Source: Inquilinus sp. Marseille-Q2685
GTDB lineage: Bacteria; Pseudomonadota; Alphaproteobacteria; DSM-16000; Inquilinaceae
Direction: 5' to 3'
Length of the DNA stretch: 64,000 nucleotides
Assembly (NCBI RefSeq): GCF_916619195.1
Contig: NZ_CAKAKL010000005.1
Location: 1 to 64,000, forward strand
Below are positions 52,389 through 61,598 of the stretch, in pieces. The position numbers and the translations under genes are program-made. Each line of letters opens with the position of its first letter. The first letter of the stretch is position 1. The notes under the pieces were generated by a model, which did no database searches, had not been told where the DNA came from, and saw only the letters and a program-made list of their open reading frames with translations.

Positions 52389-52940
52389 TCAGGCGACGGC
52401 GCGCACCTCCGTCACTTCGGGGATGTAGTGGCGCAGCATGTTCTCGATGCCGGCCTTCAGCGTCATGGTCGAGCTGGGGCAGCCGGAGCAGGAGCCCTGC
52501 ATGTGCAGATACACCACGCCGTGCTCGTAGCCCTGGAAGATGATGTCGCCCCCGTCCTGGGCCACGGCAGGCCGGACGCGGGTGTCGATCAGCTCCCGGA
52601 TCTGGGCTTCGATCTCGGACTCCTCGGCCGACTGGGAGCCCTCCGCCGCCGTCTCGGCCAGGATGACCGGCCGGCCCGCGGTGAAATGCTCCATGATCAC
52701 GCCGAGGATCGAAGGCTTCAGCACGTACCAGTCAAGGGTGTCGGCCTTGCTCACGGTCACGAAATCGGTGCCGAGAAACACGCCGGTGACGCCCTCGATC
52801 TCGAACAGGCGCTGCGCCAGGGGCGACCGCGCCGCCGTCTCCGGCGACGGGAAGTTGGCGGTGCCCGCATCCATCACCGCGCGGCCCGGCAGGAACTTCA
52901 GGCTCGCCGGGTTGGGTGTCTGCTCGGTCTGGATGAACAT
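52389..52940 (-). CDS. NifU-like iron-sulfur scaffold/carrier protein
   Basis: 183 residues. An N-terminal Nfu_N domain (MFIQTEQTPNPASLKFLPGR, GVTGVFLGTDFVTVSKADTL) is joined to a C-terminal NifU domain with RVRPAVAQDGGDIIFQGYEH, VVYLHMQGSCSGCPSSTMTL. The CSGC pair binds a transferable Fe-S cluster. Human NFU1-like proteins share this form. ATG 52940 starts at the conserved N-terminus. Confidence 0.93.
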   Translation of the reverse strand: MFIQTEQTPNPASLKFLPGRAVMDAGTANFPSPETAARSPLAQRLFEIEGVTGVFLGTDFVTVSKADTLDWYVLKPSILGVIMEHFTAGRPVILAETAAEGSQSAEESEIEAQIRELIDTRVRPAVAQDGGDIIFQGYEHGVVYLHMQGSCSGCPSSTMTLKAGIENMLRHYIPEVTEVRAVA

Positions 52941-53150
52941 GGACACGGTTCCTTCGATATGCCCGGCCCTCATGGCCGCGGCGCCGGCAGGGTGAAGACG
53001 ACGGCCAGGAAGATCAAGACGAAACCGGGCACGACAGAGTCGCGCGCCAGTTGCGGCCGACCGTCCGGACCGTTGCTCGCGCAACCTCACCGTCCCGACG
53101 AGGTCGGATAGGGGGCGGTGATTACGGCTGATTTGTGGCGCCCGGCCCGG

Positions 53151-54230
53151 TCATTCAAGATGTCGCAGGGCGTGGCGGGCGATCTTCCACATCGCGGTCG
53201 GCAGCCCGGCCTCGCCCAGCCGATCCGGCGGCACAAGGATTCCGCCTTCGACCGGCGCGTCGAGGCGGCCGGCCGCCACCGTCAGCTCGAAGTCGAAATG
53301 GGTGAAGCCGTGCCGCACCAGGCCGGGCAGCAGGCGCCAGCCGCTGCCGCCCGGCGCCTCGGCCAGCACCGCGGCGAGATCCGGCATCGGCTGCTCGAGC
53401 CAGGCGGAGGACGGCACCTCCATCATCCCGCCCAGCATCCCCTTGGGCGGCCGGCGGCGCAGCAGCACCTGGCCGCGCGCATCGGTCAGCCAGAAGGCCA
53501 CGGCGCGGCGGGTCGGCTTGGCCGCCTTGGCCCGCTTGGCCGGCAGGGCCTCGGCGGTGCCGCGCTTCCGGGCCCGGCAGGGCGCGGACCAGGGGCAGAG
53601 GATGCATTTCGGGCTGCGCGGGGGGCAGATGGTGGCGCCGAGATCCATCACCGCCTGGGCGTAGTCGCCCGGCCGAAGGATCGGGGTCAGGGCGGCGGCG
53701 TGGGTCTTCAGGATCGGCTTGGCCGGCGGCAGCGGCGTCTCCACCGCGAAGATCCGGGCCATCACCCGCTCGACATTGCCGTCCATCACCGCGGCCGGCC
53801 GGTCGAAGGCGATCGCCGCGATCGCCGCCGCGGTGTAGTCGCCGATCCCCGGCAGCTGCCGCAATTCCGCCTCCTCCGACGGGAACACTCCGCCATGGCG
53901 TTCCACCACCAGGACGGCGCAGCGATGCATGTTCCGGGCCCGGGCGTAGTAGCCGAGCCCCGCCCAGGCGCGCAGGACCTCCTCCACCGGCGCCGCGGCC
54001 AGGTCGGCCACGGTCGGCCAGCGCCGGGTGAAGTCGAGGAAATAGTCCTTCACCGCCGCCACGGTGGTCTGCTGCAGCATGATCTCGCTGAGCCAGACCC
54101 GGTACGGGTCCGCCCGCTGCCCCGGCGGCGCCCGCCAGGGCAGGACGCGGCGGTGCCGGTCGTACCAGGCCAGGAGCGACGGGGCGAAGTCGGCAGGGGT
54201 GAATTCGGCGGACGTGGCTGTGTCGGGCAT
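53151..54230 (-). CDS. mutY: Adenine DNA glycosylase
   Basis: 359 residues. It removes adenine opposite 8-oxoguanine. HhH-GPD domain: LPWRAPPGQRADPYRVWLSE, IMLQQTTVAAVKDYF, LGYYARARNMHRCA, and the catalytic Asp in LRPGDYAQAVMDLGATICP. The 4Fe-4S cluster has the spacing C-X6-C-X2-C-X5-C in CPPRSPKCILCPWSAPC. The C-terminal Nudix-like domain (TRRAVAFWLTDARGQVLLRR) recognises 8-oxoG. ATG 54230 is preferred; ATG 54257 would add 9 residues. It is divergent from the DUF721 gene. Confidence 0.95.
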   Translation of the reverse strand: MPDTATSAEFTPADFAPSLLAWYDRHRRVLPWRAPPGQRADPYRVWLSEIMLQQTTVAAVKDYFLDFTRRWPTVADLAAAPVEEVLRAWAGLGYYARARNMHRCAVLVVERHGGVFPSEEAELRQLPGIGDYTAAAIAAIAFDRPAAVMDGNVERVMARIFAVETPLPPAKPILKTHAAALTPILRPGDYAQAVMDLGATICPPRSPKCILCPWSAPCRARKRGTAEALPAKRAKAAKPTRRAVAFWLTDARGQVLLRRRPPKGMLGGMMEVPSSAWLEQPMPDLAAVLAEAPGGSGWRLLPGLVRHGFTHFDFELTVAAGRLDAPVEGGILVPPDRLGEAGLPTAMWKIARHALRHLE

Positions 54231-54311
54231 GGCTCGCGTTGCCGCTCGGGGGTGCATTGCGCCACTATAGGCACCCGAGTCCCGCAATTCGATCCGATCC
54301 TGCAGCTGCCG

Positions 54312-54776
54312 ATGAGCTATCCGAGATCCATGGCCGCCCTGGTCCCCGCCCTCGCCCGCAAGGCGCTGGGCGGCGGGCGCAGCGCCATCGGCAGCCTGTT
54401 CGCGGACTGGCCGTCGGTGGTCGGCGAGCACTGGGCCGACCGGGCGGTGCCGGAGAGGCTGAGCTTCCCGGCCGGGAAGCGCGACGGCGGCACGTTGGCG
54501 CTCAGGGTCGACCCGGCCGACGCCCTGCTGCTGCAGCACGATCAGGACCGGCTGATCGAGCGGATCAACGGCCATTTCGGCTATGCCGCGATCACCCGGA
54601 TCAAGCTGGTGCAGGCCCCCTTGGCCCGCCAGCCCGCGACACCGCGCCGCCGTTCCCTGACCCCGGCGGAAGAGGCGATGCTGGAAGGGCCGCTGGAAGC
54701 GGTGGACGACCCCGAGTGGAAATCCCGACTTGCGGCCTTCGGCCGGGCGCTCTATGCCCGGACGCCACCGCGATGA
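54312..54776 (+). CDS. DUF721/DciA-like protein
   Basis: 154 residues. The DUF721 core is LVPALARKALGGGRSAIGSL, FADWPSVVGEHWADRAVPER and LALRVDPADALLLQHDQDRL, then NGHFGYAAITRIKLVQ. DciA proteins load the replicative helicase in bacteria that lack DnaC; the alphaproteobacterial version is inferred to do the same. The C-terminal 45 residues (RSLTPAEEAMLEGPLEAVDD) are an alphaproteobacterial extension. It begins the mutY-divergent operon with dsbA and smc. Confidence 0.85.
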   Translation: MSYPRSMAALVPALARKALGGGRSAIGSLFADWPSVVGEHWADRAVPERLSFPAGKRDGGTLALRVDPADALLLQHDQDRLIERINGHFGYAAITRIKLVQAPLARQPATPRRRSLTPAEEAMLEGPLEAVDDPEWKSRLAAFGRALYARTPPR

Positions 54777-54837
54777 AGTCGGGCGCGATGATGCTGAAAT
54801 CGGTGCGACGAGGCCCGGATCCCATGGAGATCACCCG

Positions 54838-55476
54838 ATGCTGAAGACCCTGCTCGCCGGCTTGGCCCTGGCCGCCGCGACGTTCATGGCCGGATCGGCC
54901 TCGGCCCAGGACACTGGGAAGGCCTGGGATCCGAAGATCACCGACACCGACTACGTGCTCGGCAAGGCCGACGCGCCGGTGACGATGCTGGAATTCGCCT
55001 CCTTCACCTGCCCGCACTGCGCCGCCTTCAGCAACGACGTGCTGCCGCAGATCGAGAAGGCCTATGTCGACACCGGCAAGGTCAAGATCGTGTTCCGCCA
55101 GTTCCCGCTGAACGGTCTGGACCTGCGGGCCGGGATGATGGCGCGCTGCGCCCCGCGCGAGCAGTATTTCAACATCGCCAAGGTGCTGTTCCAGACCCAG
55201 CAGAGCTGGGCCATGGCCAGCGACCCGATCGGCGCCCTGGCGCAGATCGGCGGCATGGCCGGGCTGCCGAAGGACAAGTTCGACGCCTGCCTGGCCGACA
55301 ACAGCGTCGCCGACGGCATCGTCAACGGCATGCAGGCGGCGCAGACGGAATACCAGGTCGACGCCACCCCGACCTTCGTCATCGAGGGCGAGAAGGTGGC
55401 GGGCGAGAACAGCTTCGACTCCTTCAAGGCGATCTTCGACCGGAAGCTCGCCGAGAAGGGCGTCGCCACCAACTGA
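54838..55476 (+). CDS. DsbA-family thiol-disulfide oxidoreductase, exported
   Basis: 212 residues. Signal peptide MLKTLLAGLALAAATFMAGS precedes a thioredoxin fold with an inserted helical domain. Active site is FASFTCPHCAAFSNDVLP (CPHC), and the cis-Pro segment is DATPTFVIEGEKVAGENSFD. It introduces or reshuffles disulfides in the periplasm. GGAG ahead of ATG 54838 supports the start; upstream in-frame sequence overlaps the DUF721 gene end. It lies 20 bases before smc. Confidence 0.93.
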   Translation: MLKTLLAGLALAAATFMAGSASAQDTGKAWDPKITDTDYVLGKADAPVTMLEFASFTCPHCAAFSNDVLPQIEKAYVDTGKVKIVFRQFPLNGLDLRAGMMARCAPREQYFNIAKVLFQTQQSWAMASDPIGALAQIGGMAGLPKDKFDACLADNSVADGIVNGMQAAQTEYQVDATPTFVIEGEKVAGENSFDSFKAIFDRKLAEKGVATN

Positions 55477-55496
55477 CCGGCCAGGAGCGCGCCGCC

Positions 55497-58400
55497 GTGC
55501 ACTTCGCCCGGCTCCGCCTGTCGGGCTTCAAATCCTTCGTCGATCCGACGGACGTGGCCATCGAGCCCGGCCTGACCGGCGTGGTCGGGCCGAACGGCTG
55601 CGGCAAGTCCAACCTGGTCGAGGCGCTGCGCTGGGCGATGGGCGAGAATTCCGCCCGGCGCATGCGCGGCCAGGAGATGGACGACGTCATCTTCGGCGGC
55701 ACCACCGGCCGGGCGGCACGCAACCTGGCCGAGGTGACGATCACGCTGGACAACAGCGACCGCACCGCGCCCGGCTGGGACCAGGCCGACACCATCGAGG
55801 TCAGCCGCCGGATCGAGCGCGGCACCGGATCGGACTACCGCATCAACGGCAAGCCGGTGCGCGCCCGCGACGTCCAGCTGCTGTTCCAGGACAATGCCTC
55901 CGGCCCCGCCTCCCCCGCCCTGGTCAGCCAGGGCCGGATCGCGGCCATGATCTCCGCCCGCCCGGCCGAGCGGCGGCAGATCCTGGAGGAGGCGGCCGGC
56001 ATCACCGGCCTGCACAGCCGCCGGCATGAGGCCGAGCTGCGGCTGCGCTCGGCCGAGGAGAACCTGGTCCGCCTGGACGACGTGCTGGTGCAGCTCGACG
56101 CCCAGCTGGGCGGCCTGCGCAAGCAGGCGCGGCAGGCGGCACGCTACCGCACGATCTCGGAGCAGATCCGCCAGGTCGAGGCGACGCTGCTGCACCTGCA
56201 ATGGACCGCGGCGGTCACGGCCCTGGCCGAATCCCGGCGTGCCTACGACGCCAATGAGCAGGTGGTGCGCGAGCGCATGATCGCGGCGACGCGCGGCACC
56301 ACCGAGCAGGCCGAGGCCGCCGCCGCCCTGCCGGCCCTGCGCAAGGCCGACAGCGACTCGGCCGTGGCGCTGCAGCGCCATCTGGTCGAGCGCGAGACGC
56401 TGGAGGCCGAGGCCGGCCGGCTGAGCCAGTCGATCCTGGAGACCAACCGCCGGCTGGAGCAGGTGAAGGGCGACCTGGTGCGCGAGCGCTCGCTGGGCGC
56501 CGATGCCGCCCAAGCCCTGGCGAAGCTGCAGGAGGAGCGCGAGCGGATCGAGCGGCAGAGCGCCGGCGAGGCCGAGGCCGAGGCCCAGGCACGGGCGGCG
56601 ATCGACACGCAGCGCGAGATCGTCGACGGGCTGGACGGAAAGCTGACCGCGCTCACCGAGGCCGCAGCCGGCGACGAGGCCCGGCGGCAGAGCCTGGCCA
56701 AGCGCCAGCGTGAGCTGGAGGGCCGCCTCCTGGATCTGGCCCGCCGGCACGAGGACGCGCTGCGCCAGATCGCCCAGGTCGAGGCCGAGCTGGCCGGCGC
56801 CGACGGCGCCGAGGCGGCCGCCCTGGCTCTGGCCGAGGCCGAGGCGCGGCTGGAGGCGGCGCAGGAAGCGGTCGAGGCGGCGGAGAGCCGCCGCCAGGCC
56901 GCCGATTCGGCCTTCTCCGGCGCCCGTGAGGCCGCCCAGGCGGCCGAGGGCGCCGCCACCCGGCTGAAGGCCGAGGCCGACGGCCTGCGCGCCGCCCTGG
57001 GCAGCGGCAAGGGCGGCGATGCCGCCCGCGCCCCGATCCTGGACCAGCTGCGGGTCGAACCCGGCTGGGAGGCGGCGCTGGGCGCGGCCCTCGGCGACGA
57101 GGCCTCGGTGCCGGCCGACCGGTCGGCGCCGCTGCACTGGGCCGAGCTACCCGGCTATGACGGCACGGCGCCGCTGCCGGCCGGAGCCGAGCCCCTGGCC
57201 GGCCATGTCACCGCCCCGGCGGCCCTGGCCCGCCGGCTGGCCCATATCGGCGTGGTCGACGATGCGACGGCGGCCGAGGCGCTGCAGCCGGCCCTCAGGC
57301 CCGGCCAGGCGCTGGTGACGAAGGCCGGCGGCCGCTGGCGCTGGGACGGGCTGGTGGCCCGGCCGGGCGCCCCCTCCCCCGCCGCGGCCCGGCTGCAGCA
57401 GCGCAACCGGCTGGAGCAGCTGGAGGCGCAGCTGGCAACCGCGGCCGAGGCGGCCGAGACGGCGCGGCGTGCTGCCGACGCGGCGCGCCAGGCGGCGCAG
57501 GCGGCGCAGGAGGCCGACCGGGCGGCGCGGCGCAGCCAGCAGGACGCCGTCGCCGCCGTCGGCCGCGCGCGCGAGGCGCAGAGCAAGGCGGCCCAGGCCG
57601 AGGCGGCGCGGCGCAGCCGGCTGGCGGCGCTGACCGCCCAGGGCGAGCGCCTGGCCGCCGACCGCGACGACGCGATGCGCGAGCGCGAGGAGATCGCCGG
57701 CGAGATCGCGGCGCTGCCCGATGGCGAGGACCAGCGCCGCGCCGTCAGCGAGATCCGCTCGGCCCTGGCCGAGGCGCGGTCGGGGCTGGGCGCCCGGCAA
57801 TCGGCGCTGGAGCGGCTGCAGCGCGAGGCGGGTGGCCGCCGCGGGCGGCTGCGCGCGGTCGAGAGCGAGGTCCAGGGCTGGGGCAGCCGCGCGAGAGGCA
57901 GTGCCGACCGGCTGGCCGAGCTGGGAGCGCGGCTGGGGGGGGGGCAGGCGGCGCTGCTGGAGCTGGACGCCCGGCCGGCCGAGATCGCCGCCCGGCGCGA
58001 GACGCTGATCGGCCAGATCGACGAGGCCGAGCGCCGCCGCCGCATGGCCGCCGACGCGCTGGCGGTGGGCGAGCAGCGCCAGGAGGCGGCGGACCGCGCC
58101 CTGCGCGCGGCCGAAGCCGCCCTGGCCGAATCGCGCGAGGCCCGGGTGCGCGGCGAGGCGGCGGTGGTCGCGGCCCAGACCGCGGTCGAGGGGCTGCGCA
58201 CCCGCATCGCCGAGCGCCTCGACTGCGCGCCCGAGGCGGTGGCCGGCCTGGCCGGGCTGCCTCCGGAGGCGCCGCTGCCGGATCAGGAGGACACCGCCCG
58301 CAAGCTCGACCGGCTGAACCGCGAGCGCGAGGGCATGGGTCCGGTCAACCTTCGGGCCGAGGTCGAGATCGTCGAGATCGAGTCCCAGCACACGCGGCTG

Positions 58401-58979
58401 TCGGCGGAGAAGGAAGACCTGACCGCCGCCATCGCCAAGCTGCGCCAGGGCATCGCCTCGCTGAACCGCGAGGCGCGGGAGCGGCTGGTGGCCAGCTTCG
58501 ACGTGGTGGACGGGCATTTCCGGGCGCTGTTCACCCGGCTGTTCGGCGGCGGCAAGGCGCAGCTGGCGCTGACCGACACCGAGGACCCGCTGGAGGCGGG
58601 GCTGGAGATCTTCGCCAGCCCGCCGGGCAAGAAGCTGCAGCATCTGTCGCTGCTGTCGGGCGGTGAGCAGGCGCTGACGGCGGCGGCGCTGATCTTCGCC
58701 GTGTTCCTGACCAACCCGGCGCCGATCTGCGTGCTGGACGAGGTCGACGCGCCGCTCGACGACGCCAATGTCGACCGCCTCTGCACCCTCCTGACCGAGC
58801 TGGCGGAGGGCGGCCGCACCCGCTTCCTGATCATCACCCATCACCGCATGACCATGGCGCGGGTGAACCGGCTCTACGGCGTGACCATGATCGAGCGCGG
58901 CGTCAGCCAGCTGGTCTCGGTCGACCTCGAACAGGCCATCCGCCACGCCCAGCCGCACCAGCAGGAGCTGGCGGTTTAG
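55497..58979 (+). CDS. smc: Chromosome segregation protein SMC
   Basis: 1160 residues. Walker A is in GLTGVVGPNGCGKSNLVEAL, the C-terminal ABC signature in LSLLSGGEQALTAAALIFAV and Walker B in ICVLDEVDAPLDDANVDRLC. Two long Ala/Glu/Arg-rich coiled coils (about 165-490 and 650-960) flank a hinge region at about 500-640 that is divergent and Ala/Pro-rich (VEPGWEAALGAALGDEASVP). It condenses and segregates the chromosome with ScpA and ScpB. Start is GTG 55497; MHFARLRLSGFKSFVDP is the normal N-terminus. Confidence 0.96.
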   Translation: MHFARLRLSGFKSFVDPTDVAIEPGLTGVVGPNGCGKSNLVEALRWAMGENSARRMRGQEMDDVIFGGTTGRAARNLAEVTITLDNSDRTAPGWDQADTIEVSRRIERGTGSDYRINGKPVRARDVQLLFQDNASGPASPALVSQGRIAAMISARPAERRQILEEAAGITGLHSRRHEAELRLRSAEENLVRLDDVLVQLDAQLGGLRKQARQAARYRTISEQIRQVEATLLHLQWTAAVTALAESRRAYDANEQVVRERMIAATRGTTEQAEAAAALPALRKADSDSAVALQRHLVERETLEAEAGRLSQSILETNRRLEQVKGDLVRERSLGADAAQALAKLQEERERIERQSAGEAEAEAQARAAIDTQREIVDGLDGKLTALTEAAAGDEARRQSLAKRQRELEGRLLDLARRHEDALRQIAQVEAELAGADGAEAAALALAEAEARLEAAQEAVEAAESRRQAADSAFSGAREAAQAAEGAATRLKAEADGLRAALGSGKGGDAARAPILDQLRVEPGWEAALGAALGDEASVPADRSAPLHWAELPGYDGTAPLPAGAEPLAGHVTAPAALARRLAHIGVVDDATAAEALQPALRPGQALVTKAGGRWRWDGLVARPGAPSPAAARLQQRNRLEQLEAQLATAAEAAETARRAADAARQAAQAAQEADRAARRSQQDAVAAVGRAREAQSKAAQAEAARRSRLAALTAQGERLAADRDDAMREREEIAGEIAALPDGEDQRRAVSEIRSALAEARSGLGARQSALERLQREAGGRRGRLRAVESEVQGWGSRARGSADRLAELGARLGGGQAALLELDARPAEIAARRETLIGQIDEAERRRRMAADALAVGEQRQEAADRALRAAEAALAESREARVRGEAAVVAAQTAVEGLRTRIAERLDCAPEAVAGLAGLPPEAPLPDQEDTARKLDRLNREREGMGPVNLRAEVEIVEIESQHTRLSAEKEDLTAAIAKLRQGIASLNREARERLVASFDVVDGHFRALFTRLFGGGKAQLALTDTEDPLEAGLEIFASPPGKKLQHLSLLSGGEQALTAAALIFAVFLTNPAPICVLDEVDAPLDDANVDRLCTLLTELAEGGRTRFLIITHHRMTMARVNRLYGVTMIERGVSQLVSVDLEQAIRHAQPHQQELAV

Positions 58980-58998
58980 AGGACGGCCGACGTCGTCG

Positions 58999-59223
58999 CT
59001 ACCTGCCGCCTTCCCAGGCTGAGAGGTCATCCTCCTCCAGGGGTTCGAAGAAGTCCGGCACCGGGCCGCTGAGCTGGTCCGACAGCAGGCCGATGCGGAA
59101 CTCCCTGTGCGGAACCGGGACCAGCCTTGCCACGGGCCGTCCGCGCCTGGCGATCACGACCTGCTCGCCCGCCAGTGCCGCGTCGACAAGCTTGGACAGG
59201 CGGGCCTTGGCTGCAGATACAGT
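58999..59223 (-). pseudogene. Phd/YefM-family antitoxin relic without a start codon
   Basis: On the minus strand, the frame ending at the TAG 58999-59001 encodes TVSAAKARLSKLVDAALAGE, then QVVIARRGRPVARLVPVPHR, EFRIGLLSDQLSGPVPDFFE and PLEEDDLSAWEGGR. This is a complete Phd/YefM (prevent-host-death) antitoxin body. No ATG, GTG or TTG lies in frame before it, back to a stop; the nearby ATGs are in another frame. A one-base loss near 59224 would explain this. No toxin gene is adjacent. It looks like the residue of a toxin-antitoxin pair. Confidence 0.6.
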
Positions 59224-59307
59224 GCCTGCATCGGATGCTCCATCGGCTGATGCCCGAGAGGACGCGCGCTCTGGGCAATGAGCAGAGAACCACTTTCACC
59301 CATCTCC

Positions 59308-59383
59308 GTCATGCCCGGGCTTGACCCGGGCATCCAGAAGATGTCGAAACCTCCTGGATTGCCGGGTCAAGCCCGGCAATGAC
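59308..59383. repeat. Dispersed palindromic intergenic repeat, full unit
   Basis: Second full copy of the 76-base unit at 11459-11534. The two paired stems are identical; the copies differ only in the 20 or so bases between them. It lies between the antitoxin relic and the CNNM/CorC-type gene end. Confidence 0.85.
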
Positions 59384-59403
59384 GGATGGGGAGTTTGCGG
59401 GCC

Positions 59404-60702
59404 TTACGGCTCCGTCTGGTCCACCTTGATCAGCACCTTGTCGATGCGGTTGCCGTCGAGATCGAGAACCTCGTAGCGCACGCCGTTCTCGACGAAGCTC
59501 TCCGCCACCTTCGGCAGGTGGCCGAGATGCCAGAGCACGAAGCCTGCAAGAGTCTGGTAGTCGCCGTCCTCCGAGCGCAGGCCGCGCAGGCGCAGGAGGC
59601 GCTCGACCTCGTCGATCGGGATCATGGCGTCGACCAGCCAGCTGCCGTCCTCGCGCCGGACGATCGAGTAGCCGCCGGCGACGTCGGTCAGGTCGGCGAC
59701 CTCGCCGGCGATCGCCGCCAGGATGTCGCTCGGCGTCACCAGCCCCTCGACGCTGCCGTATTCGTCGACCACCACGGCGAGGTGGATCGGCGCACTGCGG
59801 AAGGTCTGCAGCAGCTTCAGCGCCGGGGTGCCGTCCGGCACCACCAGCGGCGGCCGCATGGTCTCGGCCACGTCGAACGGGCCGCCCTGCAGCATGCGGT
59901 CGAGCATGTCCTTGGTCTGGATCACGCCCTCGAGCTCGTCGAGCTCGCCGCGCGCCACCGGGAAGCGGCTGCAGCCGCTCTCGGCGATGGTCCTGCGGAT
60001 CTCGTCCGGGCTGTCCTCGAGGTCGATCCAGACCATCTCGTGCCGCGGCGTCATGATCGACCGCACCGACCGGTCAGCCAGGCGCAGCACGCCGTCGATC
60101 ATCTCGCGCTCGGCCTCGACGAAGACGCCGGCCTCGGTGCCCTCGGCGATCAGCGTCTTGACCTCCTCTTCCGTCACCGTCTGGGCGGGAACGGCGGAGA
60201 CGCCGAGCAGGCGCAGCGCCAGCTCGGTCGAGCGCTGCAGCAGCCAGACGATCGGCGCGCCGATGGCCGCGACCATCTGCATCGGCCGGGCGACGCGGGC
60301 GGCGATGCCCTCGGCATGGTTCAGCGCGATCCGCTTCGGCACCAGCTCGCCGACGATGAGCGAGAGATAGGTGATGGCGACCACCACCAGGGCGAAGGAC
60401 ACGCTGTCGGCCCAGGGGCCGATCACCGGCAGGGTGACGAGCCAGTCGCGCAGCCGCGCCGACAGGGTGGCGCCGCCGAAGGCGCCGGCGAAGATGCCGA
60501 TCAGGGTGATGCCGACCTGCACGGTCGACAGGAGGCGGTTCGGGTCCTCGGCCAGGGCGAGGGCGGCCCGGGCGCCGCGATGGCCCTGGTCGGCCATGCC
60601 CTGCAGCCGGACGCGGCGGGCGGAGACCAGCGCCAGTTCCGACATCGCGAAAAAGGCGTTGAGCAGGATGAGAAGGACGACGATGACGAGTTCGACGATC
60701 AT
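59404..60702 (-). CDS. CNNM/CorC-type membrane protein with CBS domains (hemolysin family)
   Basis: 432 residues. An N-terminal DUF21/CNNM domain with about four membrane helices (LVIVVLLILLNAFFAMSELA, TYLSLIVGELVPKRIAL) is followed by a CBS pair (VRSIMTPRHEMVWIDLEDSP, APIHLAVVVDEYGSVEGLVT) and a C-terminal CorC/HlyC domain (DYQTLAGFVLWHLGHLPKVA). These proteins are linked to magnesium and cobalt export; the hemolysin name is historical. A small hairpin at 60713-60732 lies just ahead of its start. Confidence 0.92.
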   Translation of the reverse strand: MIVELVIVVLLILLNAFFAMSELALVSARRVRLQGMADQGHRGARAALALAEDPNRLLSTVQVGITLIGIFAGAFGGATLSARLRDWLVTLPVIGPWADSVSFALVVVAITYLSLIVGELVPKRIALNHAEGIAARVARPMQMVAAIGAPIVWLLQRSTELALRLLGVSAVPAQTVTEEEVKTLIAEGTEAGVFVEAEREMIDGVLRLADRSVRSIMTPRHEMVWIDLEDSPDEIRRTIAESGCSRFPVARGELDELEGVIQTKDMLDRMLQGGPFDVAETMRPPLVVPDGTPALKLLQTFRSAPIHLAVVVDEYGSVEGLVTPSDILAAIAGEVADLTDVAGGYSIVRREDGSWLVDAMIPIDEVERLLRLRGLRSEDGDYQTLAGFVLWHLGHLPKVAESFVENGVRYEVLDLDGNRIDKVLIKVDQTEP

Positions 60703-60712
60703 CGGCGGCCGC

Positions 60713-60732
60713 TAGACGGAGGTTCGTCCGTC
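60713..60732 (-). promoter_or_regulatory. Hairpin just upstream of the CNNM/CorC-type gene
   Basis: AGACGGA and TCCGTCT form a 7-base-pair stem with a 6-base loop, 10 bases ahead of the minus-strand start at 60702. It may influence ribosome access or end the folE transcript. It is too small for a recognised riboswitch. Confidence 0.45.
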
Positions 60733-60863
60733 TCTTCGCTGTGGGAAGAAGGCATAATGCCGGCTGAGATAACCGGTCGGACGCCCTCTCGTCCACCGTC
60801 ATGCCGAAATGATTCGGCGGAACCTCGGTCGGCGAGGGGCAAATCTGCCCGGATCGGCGCCGG

Positions 60864-61502
60864 TTACACCGGCATTCCGATCATCATCTGGAACTCGCGC
60901 CGCAGCTGCGGATCGTCGCGGAAGGCGCCGACCATGCAGCTGGTCACCATCTGGGTGCCGTGCTTGTGCACCCCGCGCGTGGTCATGCAGTGGTGCTGCG
61001 ACGACACCATCACCGCCACGCCGCGCGGCTTCAGCACCTGGTCGATCGCCGAGGCGATCTGCGCCGTCAGCCGCTCCTGGATCTGCAGCCGCTTGGCATA
61101 GGCGTCGACCACGCGCGCCAGCTTCGAGATGCCGACCACCCGGCGGTCCGGCAGATAGGCGACATGCGCCTTGCCGATGATCGGCACCATGTGGTGCTCG
61201 CAATGCGACTCGAAGTCGATGTCGCGCAGCAGCACCATCTCGTCGTAGCCCTCGACCTCCTCGAAGGTGCGGGACAAGAGCTCGACCGGATCCTGGTCAT
61301 AGCCGCGGAAGAATTCCTCATAGGCCTTCACCACCCGCTTCGGCGTGTCGCGCAGGCCCTCGCGGGCGACATCCTCGCCGGCCCAGCGCAGCAGCACGCG
61401 CACCGCCTCCTCGGCCTCGGAGCGGCTCGGGCGCTGCTCGACCGCGCGCGCAGGCTGTGCTGCGACGTTGGCCGCCACGGGGGTGAAGGGGTTGCGGGTC
61501 AT
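60864..61502 (-). CDS. folE: GTP cyclohydrolase I
   Basis: 212 residues. It makes dihydroneopterin triphosphate for folate and related pterins. Motifs: [40 protein letters not shown] with zinc Cys and His, [34 protein letters not shown] and [20 protein letters not shown], where the second zinc Cys is in HHCMTTRG. Full length with a short disordered N-terminus. It lies 162 bases before the CNNM/CorC-type gene. Confidence 0.97.
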   Translation of the reverse strand: MTRNPFTPVAANVAAQPARAVEQRPSRSEAEEAVRVLLRWAGEDVAREGLRDTPKRVVKAYEEFFRGYDQDPVELLSRTFEEVEGYDEMVLLRDIDFESHCEHHMVPIIGKAHVAYLPDRRVVGISKLARVVDAYAKRLQIQERLTAQIASAIDQVLKPRGVAVMVSSQHHCMTTRGVHKHGTQMVTSCMVGAFRDDPQLRREFQMMIGMPV

Positions 61503-61598
61503 GATGCCGGCTTCTCCGGGCGATTGTCGTTGGCGGTGCGATTCGGCGCTGCAGCCCGGACCGGGGCTGCCTGGACTCTAGGAAAGTGGTCTGTCACG

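Noticed and set aside
52941-53150. Possible RNA gene in the 210-base gap between the nifU-like gene and mutY
   Set aside because: No cloverleaf, conserved RNA motif or convincing hairpin was seen.
55062-57137. Long minus-strand open frame (691 codons) opposite dsbA-like gene and smc
   Set aside because: Antisense to two firm genes, Gly/Leu/Gln-rich with no motif.
59027-59299. 90-codon minus-strand ORF with an ATG after smc
   Set aside because: Its translation is Arg/Gly-rich nonsense. The neighbouring minus frame is the clear antitoxin-like sequence, although it has no start.
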